Shown here in pieces: positions 1 to 8,407 of a stretch of DNA of 64,000 nt. Positions within the stretch are counted from its first letter, which is position 1. Each line of letters starts with the position of its first letter. The stretch lies in NCBI GenBank assembly GCA_002317385.1, contig DCJH01000001.1:1-64000 (forward strand), given 5' to 3'. The DNA is from Prevotella sp. UBA1705 (GTDB lineage Bacteria > Bacteroidota > Bacteroidia > Bacteroidales > Bacteroidaceae). The position numbers and the translations under genes are program-made. The notes under the pieces are model-generated. The model saw only the letters and a list, made by a program, of their open reading frames with translations. It did not search any database and was not told the DNA's origin.

Positions 1-24
1 AAGAATTTTCAAGCAAATCACAAC
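1..24 (-). CRISPR. Partial CRISPR repeat at window edge (array continues outside)
   Basis: Read on the minus strand this begins GTTGTGATTTGCTTG, which matches the start of the known long (about 47 bp) type II-C repeats of Bacteroidetes. It lies just beyond cas2 and is complementary over its whole visible length to the anti-repeat at 5,061-5,084, with only two positions that become G-U pairs. The window edge cuts the repeat, so repeat length, spacer number and spacer content cannot be seen. No second repeat copy lies inside the window. Confidence 0.85.
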
Positions 25-97
25 GGATTGAGGATGGTATCTGTGTTACGCCCTACTGTTACTAAGGTATACCCCCCACGCCAATGCCATGCGTTCT
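25..97 (-). other. CRISPR leader or array-flanking segment
   Basis: This is the 73-bp stretch between the cas2 stop codon and the first visible repeat. There is no repeat-like sequence on its cas2 side, so it is the array flank, not a spacer. I see no TAnnTTTG promoter in it on the minus strand. In several type II-C systems crRNA promoters sit inside the repeats, which would fit, but the rest of the repeat is not available here. Confidence 0.5.
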
Positions 98-439
98 CTA
101 AAATAATTCCAACTGCTGATAAGGGGCATTGGGTCGTTGAGGAGCAGTTCCATAGAATAGTTGAATGTTAGAAAACTGTTTGTCGGTAATACACATAATC
201 CCCACCTTCCCGAATTTGGGAAGGAATCCCTTGACACGCTTGATGTGAGCATCGGCATTCTCCATGCTCGCACAATGACGGACATAGATGGAGAATTGGA
301 ACATTGTGAATCCATCCCGCTGTAAGGACTTGCGAAAGTCTATATAGGCCTTCTTGTCCTTTTTCGTTTCCGTGGGAAGATCAAAGAATACGAGTATCCA
401 CATAATGCGATATTCACTAAATCGGTCAAAACTACTCAT
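98..439 (-). CDS. cas2: CRISPR-associated endonuclease Cas2 (type II-C)
   Basis: A 113-aa Cas2. Cas2 dimers bridge two Cas1 dimers in the spacer integration complex. The N-terminal beta strand WILVFFDLP carries the conserved Asp of the ferredoxin-like fold and is followed by the Bacteroidetes-type run TETKKDKKAY; RDGFTMFQFSIYVR and IKRVKGFLP follow. The start at 439 (MSSFDRF) is chosen over the frame's earlier methionine at 490 because it leaves a 5-bp gap after cas1 (stop at 445), gives the family's usual length, and is preceded by AGAAGG on the coding strand. It is the last gene of the cas9-cas1-cas2 operon and the array follows 74 bp later. Confidence 0.95.
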   Translation of the reverse strand: MSSFDRFSEYRIMWILVFFDLPTETKKDKKAYIDFRKSLQRDGFTMFQFSIYVRHCASMENADAHIKRVKGFLPKFGKVGIMCITDKQFSNIQLFYGTAPQRPNAPYQQLELF

Positions 440-444
440 GCCTT

Positions 445-1377
445 CTACATTTCTGGATAATTGATATGTCGTAACTCTCCAGAGAAACACTTGTAAAGTG
501 ATGCCGTGGTCTGCTGCGCAGCTACCATCAACGGACTACGCTTTCCACCGACCACCACATCAATCATCGGAATCCCGAGAAGTTGCATCTTTATCTCCTT
601 CGTTAAATCGGAATAATCCTCTACCCGCTTCATTGTATCAATAACCAATTGGTCTACATACGGACGATAAGGTTCCATAATATCATCCGCCAGACAATAA
701 GCATTGTAACGATTGTGGTGATGAATACCAAGAGTGGGCAATAAACCACTACTGACCAAGGCTCTGGCTATCACCGCACGAAGGATAGCATAACCGTAAT
801 TCAAGAGATTGTTGGGAGGGATGCCTTCTCTGTCGCGAGTAAACCCTACAACCTGTGGAAACAAATTGCGCCAGTAATACGCAGCCGCATAGGCTTCCAT
901 ATTCACAGGGTCGCCACTTCTCACTTCTGTAGCCCACACCTTCATGCAGTGGGTTTCCTGCGATGTGTTAGCAGCCAACACATGCTCTTGATTCAGTATC
1001 TTCTGTCTCACGGTCTGCTGCCAAAGTTGCTTTCGCAGCGGCAAGGAAGACTCTATCTGATGCCGGAAACGTTCGTTTTGAACTGTATTACCCGATAACG
1101 GAAGGAGTAGCCCGACGGGCATACTCCTTTTATCACAAGTCACCACCGCACAATTATTCTCCAACAGCGCCTCCAATGCGCCTGTGGTAATTGTGATGCG
1201 CTTATTATCGAGAACTATTACCCCTATATCTTCTATAGGAATCGTACGTTCGGCCTCCTTCTTCATCACCTCAGGCAATGTCTCATTGGCTTCTACATCC
1301 GGAAGATGCAATACCAATTGATTATTGCGCAGACTGAGGTACATGGGATTGGTGAAGCATAATGTTTTCTTGATCAT
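445..1377 (-). CDS. cas1: CRISPR-associated endonuclease Cas1 (type II)
   Basis: A 310-aa Cas1 integrase, which with Cas2 captures and inserts new spacers. The metal-binding residues are visible: Glu161 (in PVNMEAYAA), the histidine cluster HHHNRYN at about 219-221, and the Asp/Glu pair in ADDIMEPYRPYVD at about 231-235. The N-terminal domain has the usual IPIEDIGVIVLDN segment of type II Cas1. Length is typical. Only 4 bp separate it from the cas9 stop codon, so the two are cotranscribed and probably translationally coupled. No csn2 or cas4 gene is present, which supports subtype II-C. Confidence 0.96.
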   Translation of the reverse strand: MIKKTLCFTNPMYLSLRNNQLVLHLPDVEANETLPEVMKKEAERTIPIEDIGVIVLDNKRITITTGALEALLENNCAVVTCDKRSMPVGLLLPLSGNTVQNERFRHQIESSLPLRKQLWQQTVRQKILNQEHVLAANTSQETHCMKVWATEVRSGDPVNMEAYAAAYYWRNLFPQVVGFTRDREGIPPNNLLNYGYAILRAVIARALVSSGLLPTLGIHHHNRYNAYCLADDIMEPYRPYVDQLVIDTMKRVEDYSDLTKEIKMQLLGIPMIDVVVGGKRSPLMVAAQQTTASLYKCFSGELRHINYPEM

Positions 1378-1381
1378 AGTC

Positions 1382-4300
1382 TTATTCCGTTATAATTTCT
1401 CCCAGTATATCTATATGCACCTTATGGGGATTTAAGTTAAATAAAGTCGCAATGCTCGAAATATTCAGAAATCTCTTGTCTTTTTTAGACGCTAATTTTA
1501 AATCGAATCCCACTGCTGTGGCCAGACAAAAACGATAGGTAAAGTGAGACAAATTCTGTACGGAGTATAGATACTTGTTCAGTGCCACCTTATCTTTCTT
1601 GCGTATTGCTTCTTGATAATCGGCCTCATCCATTCCCAAAACAACCAATTCGTTGCGTTGCAGACTCAGCACATGCTTCCATTGATAACCAGGCAAAGAC
1701 TCCAAAAGTGTATCTGGAAGTTCCTTATCTTGAATACTATCCCATAATTCCGCAGGATTCTCTATGATAACAGGAACATGAAATCTTCTTCGTTCAACGG
1801 CTTGCCACAATGTGATGATAGACTCCTGGTAATGTCCAGCCTCGTCTTTGTAAAACGAGACATGATGATTGTTCCCAGGAACTACAAAGCTGACAGGCTC
1901 TCCATGCTCCCCAAATTTCAATGGAACTACGGCGGTTTTCCCAGTCGTACAACGTATAGACTTTATCTGAATATGCTTGCTGTCGTCGGCATAAACCGGT
2001 TTTTCTTCCAAATTTCTTAGATTCTCCAAAGCCTTTTTAGGATCATTTCGATAATCTTGTCCGTTAGCAAAACCTTCGTTCAATCTATCCAATACCCGCT
2101 TTCTGATATTTCCATCAACGATAGTATCAAGCACATTTTTGATTTTATCGATTACCTTTATCTCCACAAGGCCGGTCTTTTTGTTTTTTACAGACTCTGC
2201 CTTATAGTCCTCCTTCCCGGTAAAAAGGAAACCAGAATTTCCTACTCCCAACTTGTATTTGATGACTATTTCATTTTTCCCATTCAACTGAATCTTACCA
2301 TAAACAGATTCTTCATGGAGCGCACCTCTCGGAACGATTACTCCTCGCTGCACAATCTTCCGTTTGCCATTAGAATAGGTCGCTGCGGTTCCGGTGGAAG
2401 CAATCTTCACGCCGGGTCGGGCAGACACCAGTATTCCCTCTACGGCACGTTGCACCTCATCCACCCTGAGATGCTTTTTTTCTCTCAGCCATTGCTCAAG
2501 CAAGGAATAATCATTCTTCCAACTTTCCCTCTGTGCCTCTACTTCCTTAAACATGGCATCTCGGCTTGTGTTCAACGTGTTGAGTCGCTGAATGATAGAA
2601 GGTGTGGTCATGGCCACCACAAAAGCATCGATGGCATGATGGCGATGGTCATTGCGCTTGGTCCAATCTTTAATAACCTCCTTTTTATGCGTCTGACCTT
2701 TATGCACATACTCTCTAAACTCTGTAAGGTCACCAGTCTTGTATCTTTCAAAATTGATATTCTCAAGTATCTGGTCATACCCCCAGGTATGCCTGATAAA
2801 GTCGGTGACACTGCCCGAGCTCGCTGTCACATCTCTGCAAACCTGTCTCAGTATCTCCATTGCTTTTCTGGAAATATACTGTGTGAGGCGCAAATCTCGA
2901 TTGATGAAATCCTGCGGAATATCTTCAGCCTTCATCAGCAAGCGGTCGCGTTTGGTTTTGCTGATGACACCGTTAGTAAACAAATCGTCCACTCGGGTCA
3001 AGTAATCCTCCAGATAGGCTTGTCCTTTGGTACACATGTAGTCATAGGCAGTAGTATTGTCCTTCTCCTTATTACATTTTTTGCAAGCACAAACCTTGTT
3101 GGAATAACTATTGTCAAACAATAAGGACTTAGGAATGATGTGCTCGGTTTCCACCCCGAGACCACTTAAATATTCAGTCTCGCCAATGACTTTGCCACAG
3201 TAGAAGCAACATTTGCTGGATTCGTTCCATAATCGGTACCGCTCAATGCTGTTTCTGGTAGCCCTTACTCCTTGTTCCTCCAATATTTTCTCAATTCTAT
3301 CATTCTCCTTGCGCCTTTTATATTGCATCTTCGAAATGCTATCTCTTTCGCCAATACTCATCTTGAGCTCACGGGCAAGTTCCACCCTGATGACATCAGG
3401 TCTGCCCAAGTCTGGACGAGCCATGATGGCATTGACGATATTGATCATCTGATTCAGCACCTTCTCGACTATGGGCTGCCTCAGTTCATTTTTCTCAATC
3501 TGCGGCAACTTATCCAATAATTGTCGCGACTGGTTTTCATCCTTTGTCAGATAATCAGAATGTCTGAAACCGGCATACTCACAGGCATCACTATATTTCA
3601 AGCCTTCCTGCAGATAGGGCAGTATCTCTCGAATGGCCTTGACCGACTTGTTGCCATAACCTTCCTTGGTGAAGTCCAGCTTAAATAGCTTTTCTATCAC
3701 CTCCTCATTTTCTATCCCGAAATTGGAGATCAAGGTCTTCCTTAAATTCTGTTCGTCTTCAATGGAATATACGGCATGCCACAACCGATACAGGGGTTGA
3801 TGGATGCACTTGGGACTGATAACTTTGAGTATCTCGCCTGTTTCCTCATCTACTTTCTTCGATTCCTCATATTCCAGGGAAAACCTCAGCAACTCCTCGC
3901 TATTGTCGAGCCCGCTCAATGCCTCACGGAGCTGAACCAATGTAGTGTTGCCCTTCAGTCCTTTGGCCAAAGACTTATTCAGATACCAGCCATCCCGCTT
4001 CGAAACACCAAGGATTTTATAGAGGGCAGTCGCCTTCAACACCTCATTCTGATTCAGATAATCGACGAGTTTCTGCTTTTGTTCGTTTGAGATATAGAGT
4101 TCGTCTCCGCTTTTGTTGAATAAGCTGATATTATTGACTTCCTCCCATATCTTATCCAACTGGGACAGAGGATTAGACTTGGCAGCCACCTTAGGTCCTG
4201 CAATGACAACATGGCCATCTTTGATACGATGCTCTCTCTTTTCAAACTCACATGTTGAGACCAAATGCTTGCAAGACTTTAGGTCTCGCTGAAAGAAAAT

Positions 4301-5005
4301 GACATGATTTCTCAGATAATCAATCGTTCTGTCTGTCAGCACCTCAGGATAAAATTCCCGTTGGCACTCCATGATTTGGTCAAACTCCTCCTCATAAGCC
4401 TCACGGGGGAAGACTTGCTCCTTGATTCTATAGACATAAAATCTACCGTGCTCTCCGTCTACAGCCGTCTCATCCAATTTCTTCGCAAAAAACTGGCCGA
4501 TGGTCAGTTTCTCGTTTTGAATGATGCCGTATCTCTCGTACACCGCCTTTACATACTCGCGCTGCTTCGAGTCTGCCGAATAGTCTTTCTTTCCATGCTT
4601 GTATCCCCTTCGCTGATTGATGTGATACAAAACTCTGCCTATTTCCGGCAAACTGAGTTTTTTTCCTTTTGTTGCCGCCCGAGCTCTGAGGCTCCACAAC
4701 TCAAACACGGGGAGCTTAATCAGGTGCTCGTCGGGTAGCATCCCCAATTCTCTCAGTTTTTCAGTGAGGTCATGACGTCTTAGTTGATACCTGTCGTAGT
4801 TCCTACGTCCACTCCTTTTCTTGGTAGCGTCCTGATTCTTGGTGAAGGCCTTCCCCGAGGCAAAGTCATTGGCGGTAGGGTTGTCAATGGGTATTTTGCG
4901 TGTTCCCAAAGCCAGAATATCTACGATTTCACCTTCATCTGTAGTGAGGATTAAACACCATCCTATAGAAGCGACTCCTAAGTCAAATCCTAAAATCTTT
5001 TTCAT
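1382..5005 (-). CDS. cas9: RNA-guided DNA endonuclease Cas9 (type II-C)
   Basis: A 1,207-aa Cas9 that uses crRNA:tracrRNA to cut both strands of target DNA. Domains in order: RuvC-I with Asp8 in ILGFDLGVASIGW; arginine-rich bridge helix about 56-80 (KKRSGRRNYDRYQLRR); REC lobe about 80-510; RuvC-II with Glu542 in RVELAREL; HNH about 590-655 with catalytic His622 in EHIIPKS and Asn636, framed by zinc-type pairs Cys600/Cys603 and Cys641/Cys644; RuvC-III with His790 and Asp793 in HHAIDAF; then a wedge and PAM-interacting C-terminus. All active-site residues are intact, so the enzyme should be active. It is longer than many II-C proteins but within the range of Bacteroidetes members. The locus is visibly more AT-rich than the pectin and efflux genes, which may mean horizontal acquisition. 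Confidence 0.97.
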   Translation of the reverse strand: MKKILGFDLGVASIGWCLILTTDEGEIVDILALGTRKIPIDNPTANDFASGKAFTKNQDATKKRSGRRNYDRYQLRRHDLTEKLRELGMLPDEHLIKLPVFELWSLRARAATKGKKLSLPEIGRVLYHINQRRGYKHGKKDYSADSKQREYVKAVYERYGIIQNEKLTIGQFFAKKLDETAVDGEHGRFYVYRIKEQVFPREAYEEEFDQIMECQREFYPEVLTDRTIDYLRNHVIFFQRDLKSCKHLVSTCEFEKREHRIKDGHVVIAGPKVAAKSNPLSQLDKIWEEVNNISLFNKSGDELYISNEQKQKLVDYLNQNEVLKATALYKILGVSKRDGWYLNKSLAKGLKGNTTLVQLREALSGLDNSEELLRFSLEYEESKKVDEETGEILKVISPKCIHQPLYRLWHAVYSIEDEQNLRKTLISNFGIENEEVIEKLFKLDFTKEGYGNKSVKAIREILPYLQEGLKYSDACEYAGFRHSDYLTKDENQSRQLLDKLPQIEKNELRQPIVEKVLNQMINIVNAIMARPDLGRPDVIRVELARELKMSIGERDSISKMQYKRRKENDRIEKILEEQGVRATRNSIERYRLWNESSKCCFYCGKVIGETEYLSGLGVETEHIIPKSLLFDNSYSNKVCACKKCNKEKDNTTAYDYMCTKGQAYLEDYLTRVDDLFTNGVISKTKRDRLLMKAEDIPQDFINRDLRLTQYISRKAMEILRQVCRDVTASSGSVTDFIRHTWGYDQILENINFERYKTGDLTEFREYVHKGQTHKKEVIKDWTKRNDHRHHAIDAFVVAMTTPSIIQRLNTLNTSRDAMFKEVEAQRESWKNDYSLLEQWLREKKHLRVDEVQRAVEGILVSARPGVKIASTGTAATYSNGKRKIVQRGVIVPRGALHEESVYGKIQLNGKNEIVIKYKLGVGNSGFLFTGKEDYKAESVKNKKTGLVEIKVIDKIKNVLDTIVDGNIRKRVLDRLNEGFANGQDYRNDPKKALENLRNLEEKPVYADDSKHIQIKSIRCTTGKTAVVPLKFGEHGEPVSFVVPGNNHHVSFYKDEAGHYQESIITLWQAVERRRFHVPVIIENPAELWDSIQDKELPDTLLESLPGYQWKHVLSLQRNELVVLGMDEADYQEAIRKKDKVALNKYLYSVQNLSHFTYRFCLATAVGFDLKLASKKDKRFLNISSIATLFNLNPHKVHIDILGEIITE

Positions 5006-5024
5006 TAAAATTTTGATAGATTTA

Positions 5025-5057
5025 TTTGGTTATTATATTTTAAATTCCTATATTTGC
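5025..5057 (+). promoter_or_regulatory. Promoter of tracrRNA
   Basis: TTTG at 5,025-5,028 and TATATTTG at 5,050-5,057, separated by 21 bp, fit the Bacteroidetes -33/-7 consensus. Initiation a few bases downstream would start the RNA at or near the first base of the anti-repeat (5,061). The promoter points away from cas9 and occupies the space directly upstream of the cas9 start codon. Confidence 0.75.
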
Positions 5058-5060
5058 AAC

Positions 5061-5152
5061 AAGAATTTTCAAGTAAATCACAATAAGGATAATTCCGTTG
5101 TGAAAACATTCAAGGCTGGGGTTCCTTCCAAGGGGCCTCGCCTTTAATTTTT
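5061..5152 (+). ncRNA. tracrRNA of the type II-C system
   Basis: An RNA of about 90 nt transcribed divergently from cas9. Its first 24 nt (5,061-5,084) are the anti-repeat: complementary to the repeat at 1-24 at every position if two G-U pairs are allowed. It continues with a short hairpin (AAGGATAATTCCGTT, about 5,085-5,099), a linker and a terminal hairpin at 5,112-5,145 followed by TTTAATTTTT. The complementary orientation means crRNAs are made from the same strand as the cas genes. The 5' end is inferred from promoter position; the 3' end from the terminator. Confidence 0.9.
5112..5152 (+). terminator. Intrinsic terminator forming the 3' hairpin of tracrRNA
   Basis: AAGGC at 5,112 pairs with GCCTT ending near 5,144. 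The stem continues through GGGG against CCTC with a G-U pair and a one-base bulge, and a U-rich tail follows. As in other tracrRNAs the hairpin probably doubles as a Cas9-binding element. Confidence 0.8.
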
Positions 5153-5791
5153 ATGTTTTCAAAAATAAGCAAAATATTTTATTTGTTCCCGATATATTGC
5201 ATTTTATTTTTCAAAGAGCCTCGCTATTGATGACAACCTGCCGATAAGAGTAGGCTAACTCACCAATTTCTCATGTTAATACGTCCAAGTAGTGCTTTGG
5301 ACGCTATTCCCATCAATATAATATGATGGTGCTTACATCCTATAATGTTGAAAAAATGATAGATTAATTTAATATTCCAAAACTTACTTGCACTATAAAA
5401 ACAAATCGGCTATATTGCCGGGTGTGGATTTGCGTTTCGGGCGCTTTTCCCCGCTTCATCCTCCAACTTAAACTCTCCTCTCCCTCCTCTGATTTCTACG
5501 CCCAATGCTAACCGGTTTGAGATTAGTACCAAATCGTTGTGCGATTAGGTACTAATTGTGTATCGATTTGGTACTAATCATAGTACGATTACTACCCAAT
5601 TACCAAACGGTGGGATAGTGGACTGATGGTGGGGTTGTGCAACTATATTCATGTGATGGAGGATATAAGGCGAAATATTGAGAGGAAGTTGAGTCAGATA
5701 ATAGGGGTATTTCGGATGCTTTGCGTTATAGGAGAAAGATTAAATAAACTTTAAAATTAGAAAGTTTCTTGCATATTCATGGCAAAATTTA
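5153..5791. other. Intergenic region between CRISPR locus and peptide/fimbrillin genes
   Basis: No credible gene. It holds a hairpin at about 5,282-5,303 (CGTCCAA...TTTGGACG), a second weaker one just after it (CCATC...GATGG), and the 22-bp repeat block at 5,521-5,608 listed separately. On the minus strand TATTTTTG occurs at 5,160-5,167 and is the only -7-like box found upstream of cas9, but it lacks a TTTG box at the right distance. Confidence 0.6.
5521..5608. repeat. Module A repeat, copy 1: four 22-bp dyad units
   Basis: Four adjacent units start at 5,521, 5,543, 5,565 and 5,587, exactly 22 bp apart. The 15-bp cores are GATTAGTACCAAATC, GATTAGGTACTAATT, GATTTGGTACTAATC and GATTACTACCCAATT. 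Core 3 is the exact reverse complement of core 1, so units occur in both orientations while keeping register. The block lies about 180 bp upstream of the promoter of the 69-aa peptide gene. There is no module B or C beside this copy. Confidence 0.85.
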
Positions 5792-5799
5792 TAACTTTG
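5769..5799 (+). promoter_or_regulatory. Candidate promoter of peptide-fimbrillin unit
   Basis: TAACTTTG at 5,792-5,799 fits the -7 consensus, with a partial -33 (TTG at 5,769-5,771) 20 bp upstream. It would give an untranslated leader of roughly 245 nt before the ATG at 6,051. No open frame in that leader looks like a gene. Confidence 0.5.
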
Positions 5800-6050
5800 C
5801 AGCCGTGTAACAGTATTGTAACATGTATGACATAGGTCGTAATCCTTGTTTAAGAAGTGGTCTACGACGCATTGCACCAGATGTTGAGGTGTGTGCACAA
5901 GGCCTAAGGTGAAGCTATTCGGTGATACTTGGAAAGCACAAAAACACGAAATTCTCGATTTTCCATTGTGTGGCTTGAATCCAATGAGCGAACCATGAAA
6001 AGATGATGAACAGAAAAAACACATGTAATTAATTGTATAAGTTTTAAGTG

Positions 6051-6260
6051 ATGACAAAGAAACGCTATCAGAAACCAGAAATCACACGTATTCATCTGGA
6101 GGCCTGCACTCCACTTGCACACTCGATTACAGCAGGAACCGGGAACCCAACAGAGAAAGGAAGTGCCACAGGCGAGACTCCTACCCCCGGAGACAATCCA
6201 TTCAGCGCATTTCACAGTAAACGCTCCATGTGGGCATCGGATCATGACAATGACTTTTAG
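6051..6260 (+). CDS. 69-aa peptide, KRxYxxPE family, copy 1
   Basis: A 69-residue basic-to-acidic peptide without a recognisable signal sequence and of unknown function. The N-terminus reads MTKKRYQKPEITRIHLEA and the C-terminus SKRSMWASDHDNDF, with a Gly/Thr/Pro-rich middle. It is clearly related to the 69-aa product at 34,061-34,270: both share KR-x(0-1)-Y, PE, a Cys near residue 20, EK, G-(E/D)-T, and a C-terminal K-(K/R)-S...W...SD pattern. Short proteins with a K-Y-P start are common and uncharacterised in Bacteroidales. ATG at 6,051 is chosen over GTG at 6,048. The stop codon ends 1 nt before the next gene, so the two are likely coupled. Confidence 0.75.
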   Translation: MTKKRYQKPEITRIHLEACTPLAHSITAGTGNPTEKGSATGETPTPGDNPFSAFHSKRSMWASDHDNDF

Positions 6261-6261
6261 T

Positions 6262-8163
6262 ATGAAGAATTTAAGCAACATAAAACACAAGAGTCTTATC
6301 ACTTTGGCTGCGGGCGTGACCCTCACATTGGGCCTGATGGCCTGCTCGGACAAGATTGAAGCGCCGAGCGAAGATACACAGACACAGAATTTCACTTATC
6401 AGATAGAGAGTGTGGTTTCCACTTCCGACCAGGCTGTCGGTGCCGGCACACGCTCTTTGGAGGAAGATGCGACGAGCCTCGTCAACTCGCTGTGGCATCA
6501 GGGCGACACGCTGATGCTGTTTAACCTGAGCGACGGCAACAAGAGCACGGCAGAACAGTATAATTTTTTGAAGAGTGGCAGCAAGGGTAAGGAGGCCAAT
6601 TTCAATGGTTCGATAGTCTCTCTGAATCCACTGAAAATGAGCGACGAACTCTGCTTCTTCTATCCCGGTGGTGCTTCAACCGACACATTGCTGGTGCGTC
6701 CCACGGAGTATGGCTCATATACGATAAAAGACGACGACGGCGAAAAGAGAACTGTAAAGGGCTATATGCCGCAGACAACTATCAAAAGCACTGTGGAGGT
6801 GAACCTGCAGCGTCAGGATGGAACCATCGCGACCATTGGCAAAAAGTTTGATTATCAGTGGGCTTCGGCTAAACCGAAGGCCATCAAAGGTAAGCGTGTA
6901 TCGGTGGAAGTGGGCAAATTGAAAAGACTGGTGGCCTTCTGGGGCCTGCGATTTGCCGACCAAAACAAGCAGATTCTTACCGACATTGATTCTGTGCTCA
7001 TAGCCAATGTAACATCGGTGGATATTCTCGACCTGGAGAAAGGCAAGTATGTTGGCACCGACGAAGATCGTAGCTATGGGCTGAAACTGGTTCCCAATAA
7101 GACCATGGGCAAGCTTTCTTCTCAGGGAGGCAAGTACACCTATGCGGCAGTATTGCCTGGAAAATATAGCGAGGTGACCATTATTGTCTTTGTGGGCAAG
7201 CAGATGTATGAGCAGACTCTGGCAACTTGTGAGTTCAAGGAAAACGGTGTCTATCGCGATGACATCATCAAGTTGAAGCCCGTAGACCCCAATGCAGGTT
7301 TCGTAGATGTTCAGGGCGTGAAGTGGGCCACCGGAAACTTCATCCATTACGAGACACCCGCGGCCGGAGAATATTGGGGCATTGCTCCCACGCAGTGGTG
7401 GATAGCCGACTATGCCTGCGACAATACCTTGCAGAACCGCTCCCCGGGCTCACAGTTTACGAAGAGCTACAGCAAGCGTGAGGAAGACCAGGATGTGTTT
7501 GGATTTGGATATATCACTGACGCCTTGTATAATGGCTCGCATTATTTCTCCGGTACAGCGAAAGATATTGCGATGCGATTCTGGAAGGGATATACGGAAT
7601 TGAGTGGTGAGACCACAGATAAGTCGAAGGCAACAACCGGTGACCTTCCCTATTTCCACACGATGGACCATCGTCATGTATATAGACTGCCAAGATATGA
7701 GGAGGTTAAAAAAATAATCGACAAGTCGCACGCCTATCCTGCCTACTGCTACACCGACAAGGGAAACAAGGTCTATGGTGCCTATTTCTATACATGTAGA
7801 CCCGGCACTACCCGTATATTGGGCTTCCCGACCGGTGCCCGCCGCCTGTATAAATACAACGACGTGACGGCTCTGGTGAGGGCGCAGAAGGGACTGTTCC
7901 TGCCTATCACCGGTAAGCGCAACGTGGGAAGCTCGGTCATTGGGTTCCGCGACATGGCATACGCAGGGGCCTACGCCCAATATATGACGTCTTATTCTGT
8001 TTTGTCGGGCACCAATCGCTGTCTGTATTTCGGCCCGACGGTGAGCCTGCACTATGGTCCGGGTGTTGCTTCTCAGGGCATTGCCATCCGGCCTGTGCTC
8101 GAACGGGTGGACGAAAGCAAGGAGCAGGAACCGGAATACGGCCCGTTCAAGGGTCTGGAATAA
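6262..8163 (+). CDS. Fimbrillin-like surface lipoprotein with C-terminal FISUMP-type domain
   Basis: A 633-aa predicted lipoprotein: hydrophobic segment LITLAAGVTLTLGLMAC with lipobox Cys28. Residues about 30-380 resemble the fimbrillin/Mfa-like fold (GTRSLEED, WHQGDTLMLFN, DELCFFYPGG, later KRLVAFWGLRF and a long beta-rich stretch). From about 385, VKWATGNFIHY through YRLPRYEEVKKII to GIAIRPVLE resembles the FISUMP/DUF1566 type of repeat-derived domain in which a CxIRPV-like end is typical. The start at 6,262 fits the signal peptide; upstream in-frame residues belong to the overlapping peptide frame. A fimbrial subunit or adhesin is likely; carbohydrate binding by the C-terminal domain is only a guess. 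Confidence 0.75.
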   Translation: MKNLSNIKHKSLITLAAGVTLTLGLMACSDKIEAPSEDTQTQNFTYQIESVVSTSDQAVGAGTRSLEEDATSLVNSLWHQGDTLMLFNLSDGNKSTAEQYNFLKSGSKGKEANFNGSIVSLNPLKMSDELCFFYPGGASTDTLLVRPTEYGSYTIKDDDGEKRTVKGYMPQTTIKSTVEVNLQRQDGTIATIGKKFDYQWASAKPKAIKGKRVSVEVGKLKRLVAFWGLRFADQNKQILTDIDSVLIANVTSVDILDLEKGKYVGTDEDRSYGLKLVPNKTMGKLSSQGGKYTYAAVLPGKYSEVTIIVFVGKQMYEQTLATCEFKENGVYRDDIIKLKPVDPNAGFVDVQGVKWATGNFIHYETPAAGEYWGIAPTQWWIADYACDNTLQNRSPGSQFTKSYSKREEDQDVFGFGYITDALYNGSHYFSGTAKDIAMRFWKGYTELSGETTDKSKATTGDLPYFHTMDHRHVYRLPRYEEVKKIIDKSHAYPAYCYTDKGNKVYGAYFYTCRPGTTRILGFPTGARRLYKYNDVTALVRAQKGLFLPITGKRNVGSSVIGFRDMAYAGAYAQYMTSYSVLSGTNRCLYFGPTVSLHYGPGVASQGIAIRPVLERVDESKEQEPEYGPFKGLE

Positions 8164-8223
8164 TGAATATTGTTCTCTCTTAAGTACTATTTATATAGTA
8201 AGTTATAATTTCTCTATGATTGG

Positions 8224-8257
8224 GGGCTACGTCAATGTGAATTGATGTAGCCCTCCC
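8224..8257 (+). terminator. Intrinsic terminator after fimbrillin-like gene
   Basis: GGGCTACGTCAA at 8,224 pairs with TTGATGTAGCCC ending at 8,253 with one mismatch, and the stem is followed by TCCCTTTAT. It lies 60 bp after the stop codon. Confidence 0.75.
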
Positions 8258-8321
8258 TTTATATATAGATAGGTGGAAACGTGAGAGAGGGAGCGCGCTG
8301 CGGAGCGGTAGGCTGAGGCTG

Positions 8322-8361
8322 AAAACAACATCCCCCACCAGGCAAGGCTTGGCGGGGGATG
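8322..8361 (-). terminator. Intrinsic terminator of pectin locus 1
   Basis: On the minus strand CATCCCCC...GGGGGATG (8,361 to 8,329) forms a strong stem and is followed by TTGTTTTC. It sits 47 bp past the stop codon of the last gene of the leftward susC-susD operon. Confidence 0.75.
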
Positions 8362-8407
8362 GGTGTTTGGGGGGAATAGGAGGGGGGTGAGGCCCCTCAA
8401 GAATGTG

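Noticed and set aside
25..54. Possible first CRISPR spacer next to cas2
   Set aside because: A 30-bp stretch adjoins the repeat, but no repeat copy lies on its cas2 side, so it is flank or leader and not a spacer.
2057..3124. 355-codon open frame on the plus strand
   Set aside because: Lies entirely inside cas9 on the opposite strand; the cas9 frame has all catalytic motifs.
5904..6395. 163-codon minus-strand frame across the peptide/fimbrillin start
   Set aside because: Overlaps two plus-strand genes with better evidence; Cys-rich composition is typical of a chance frame.
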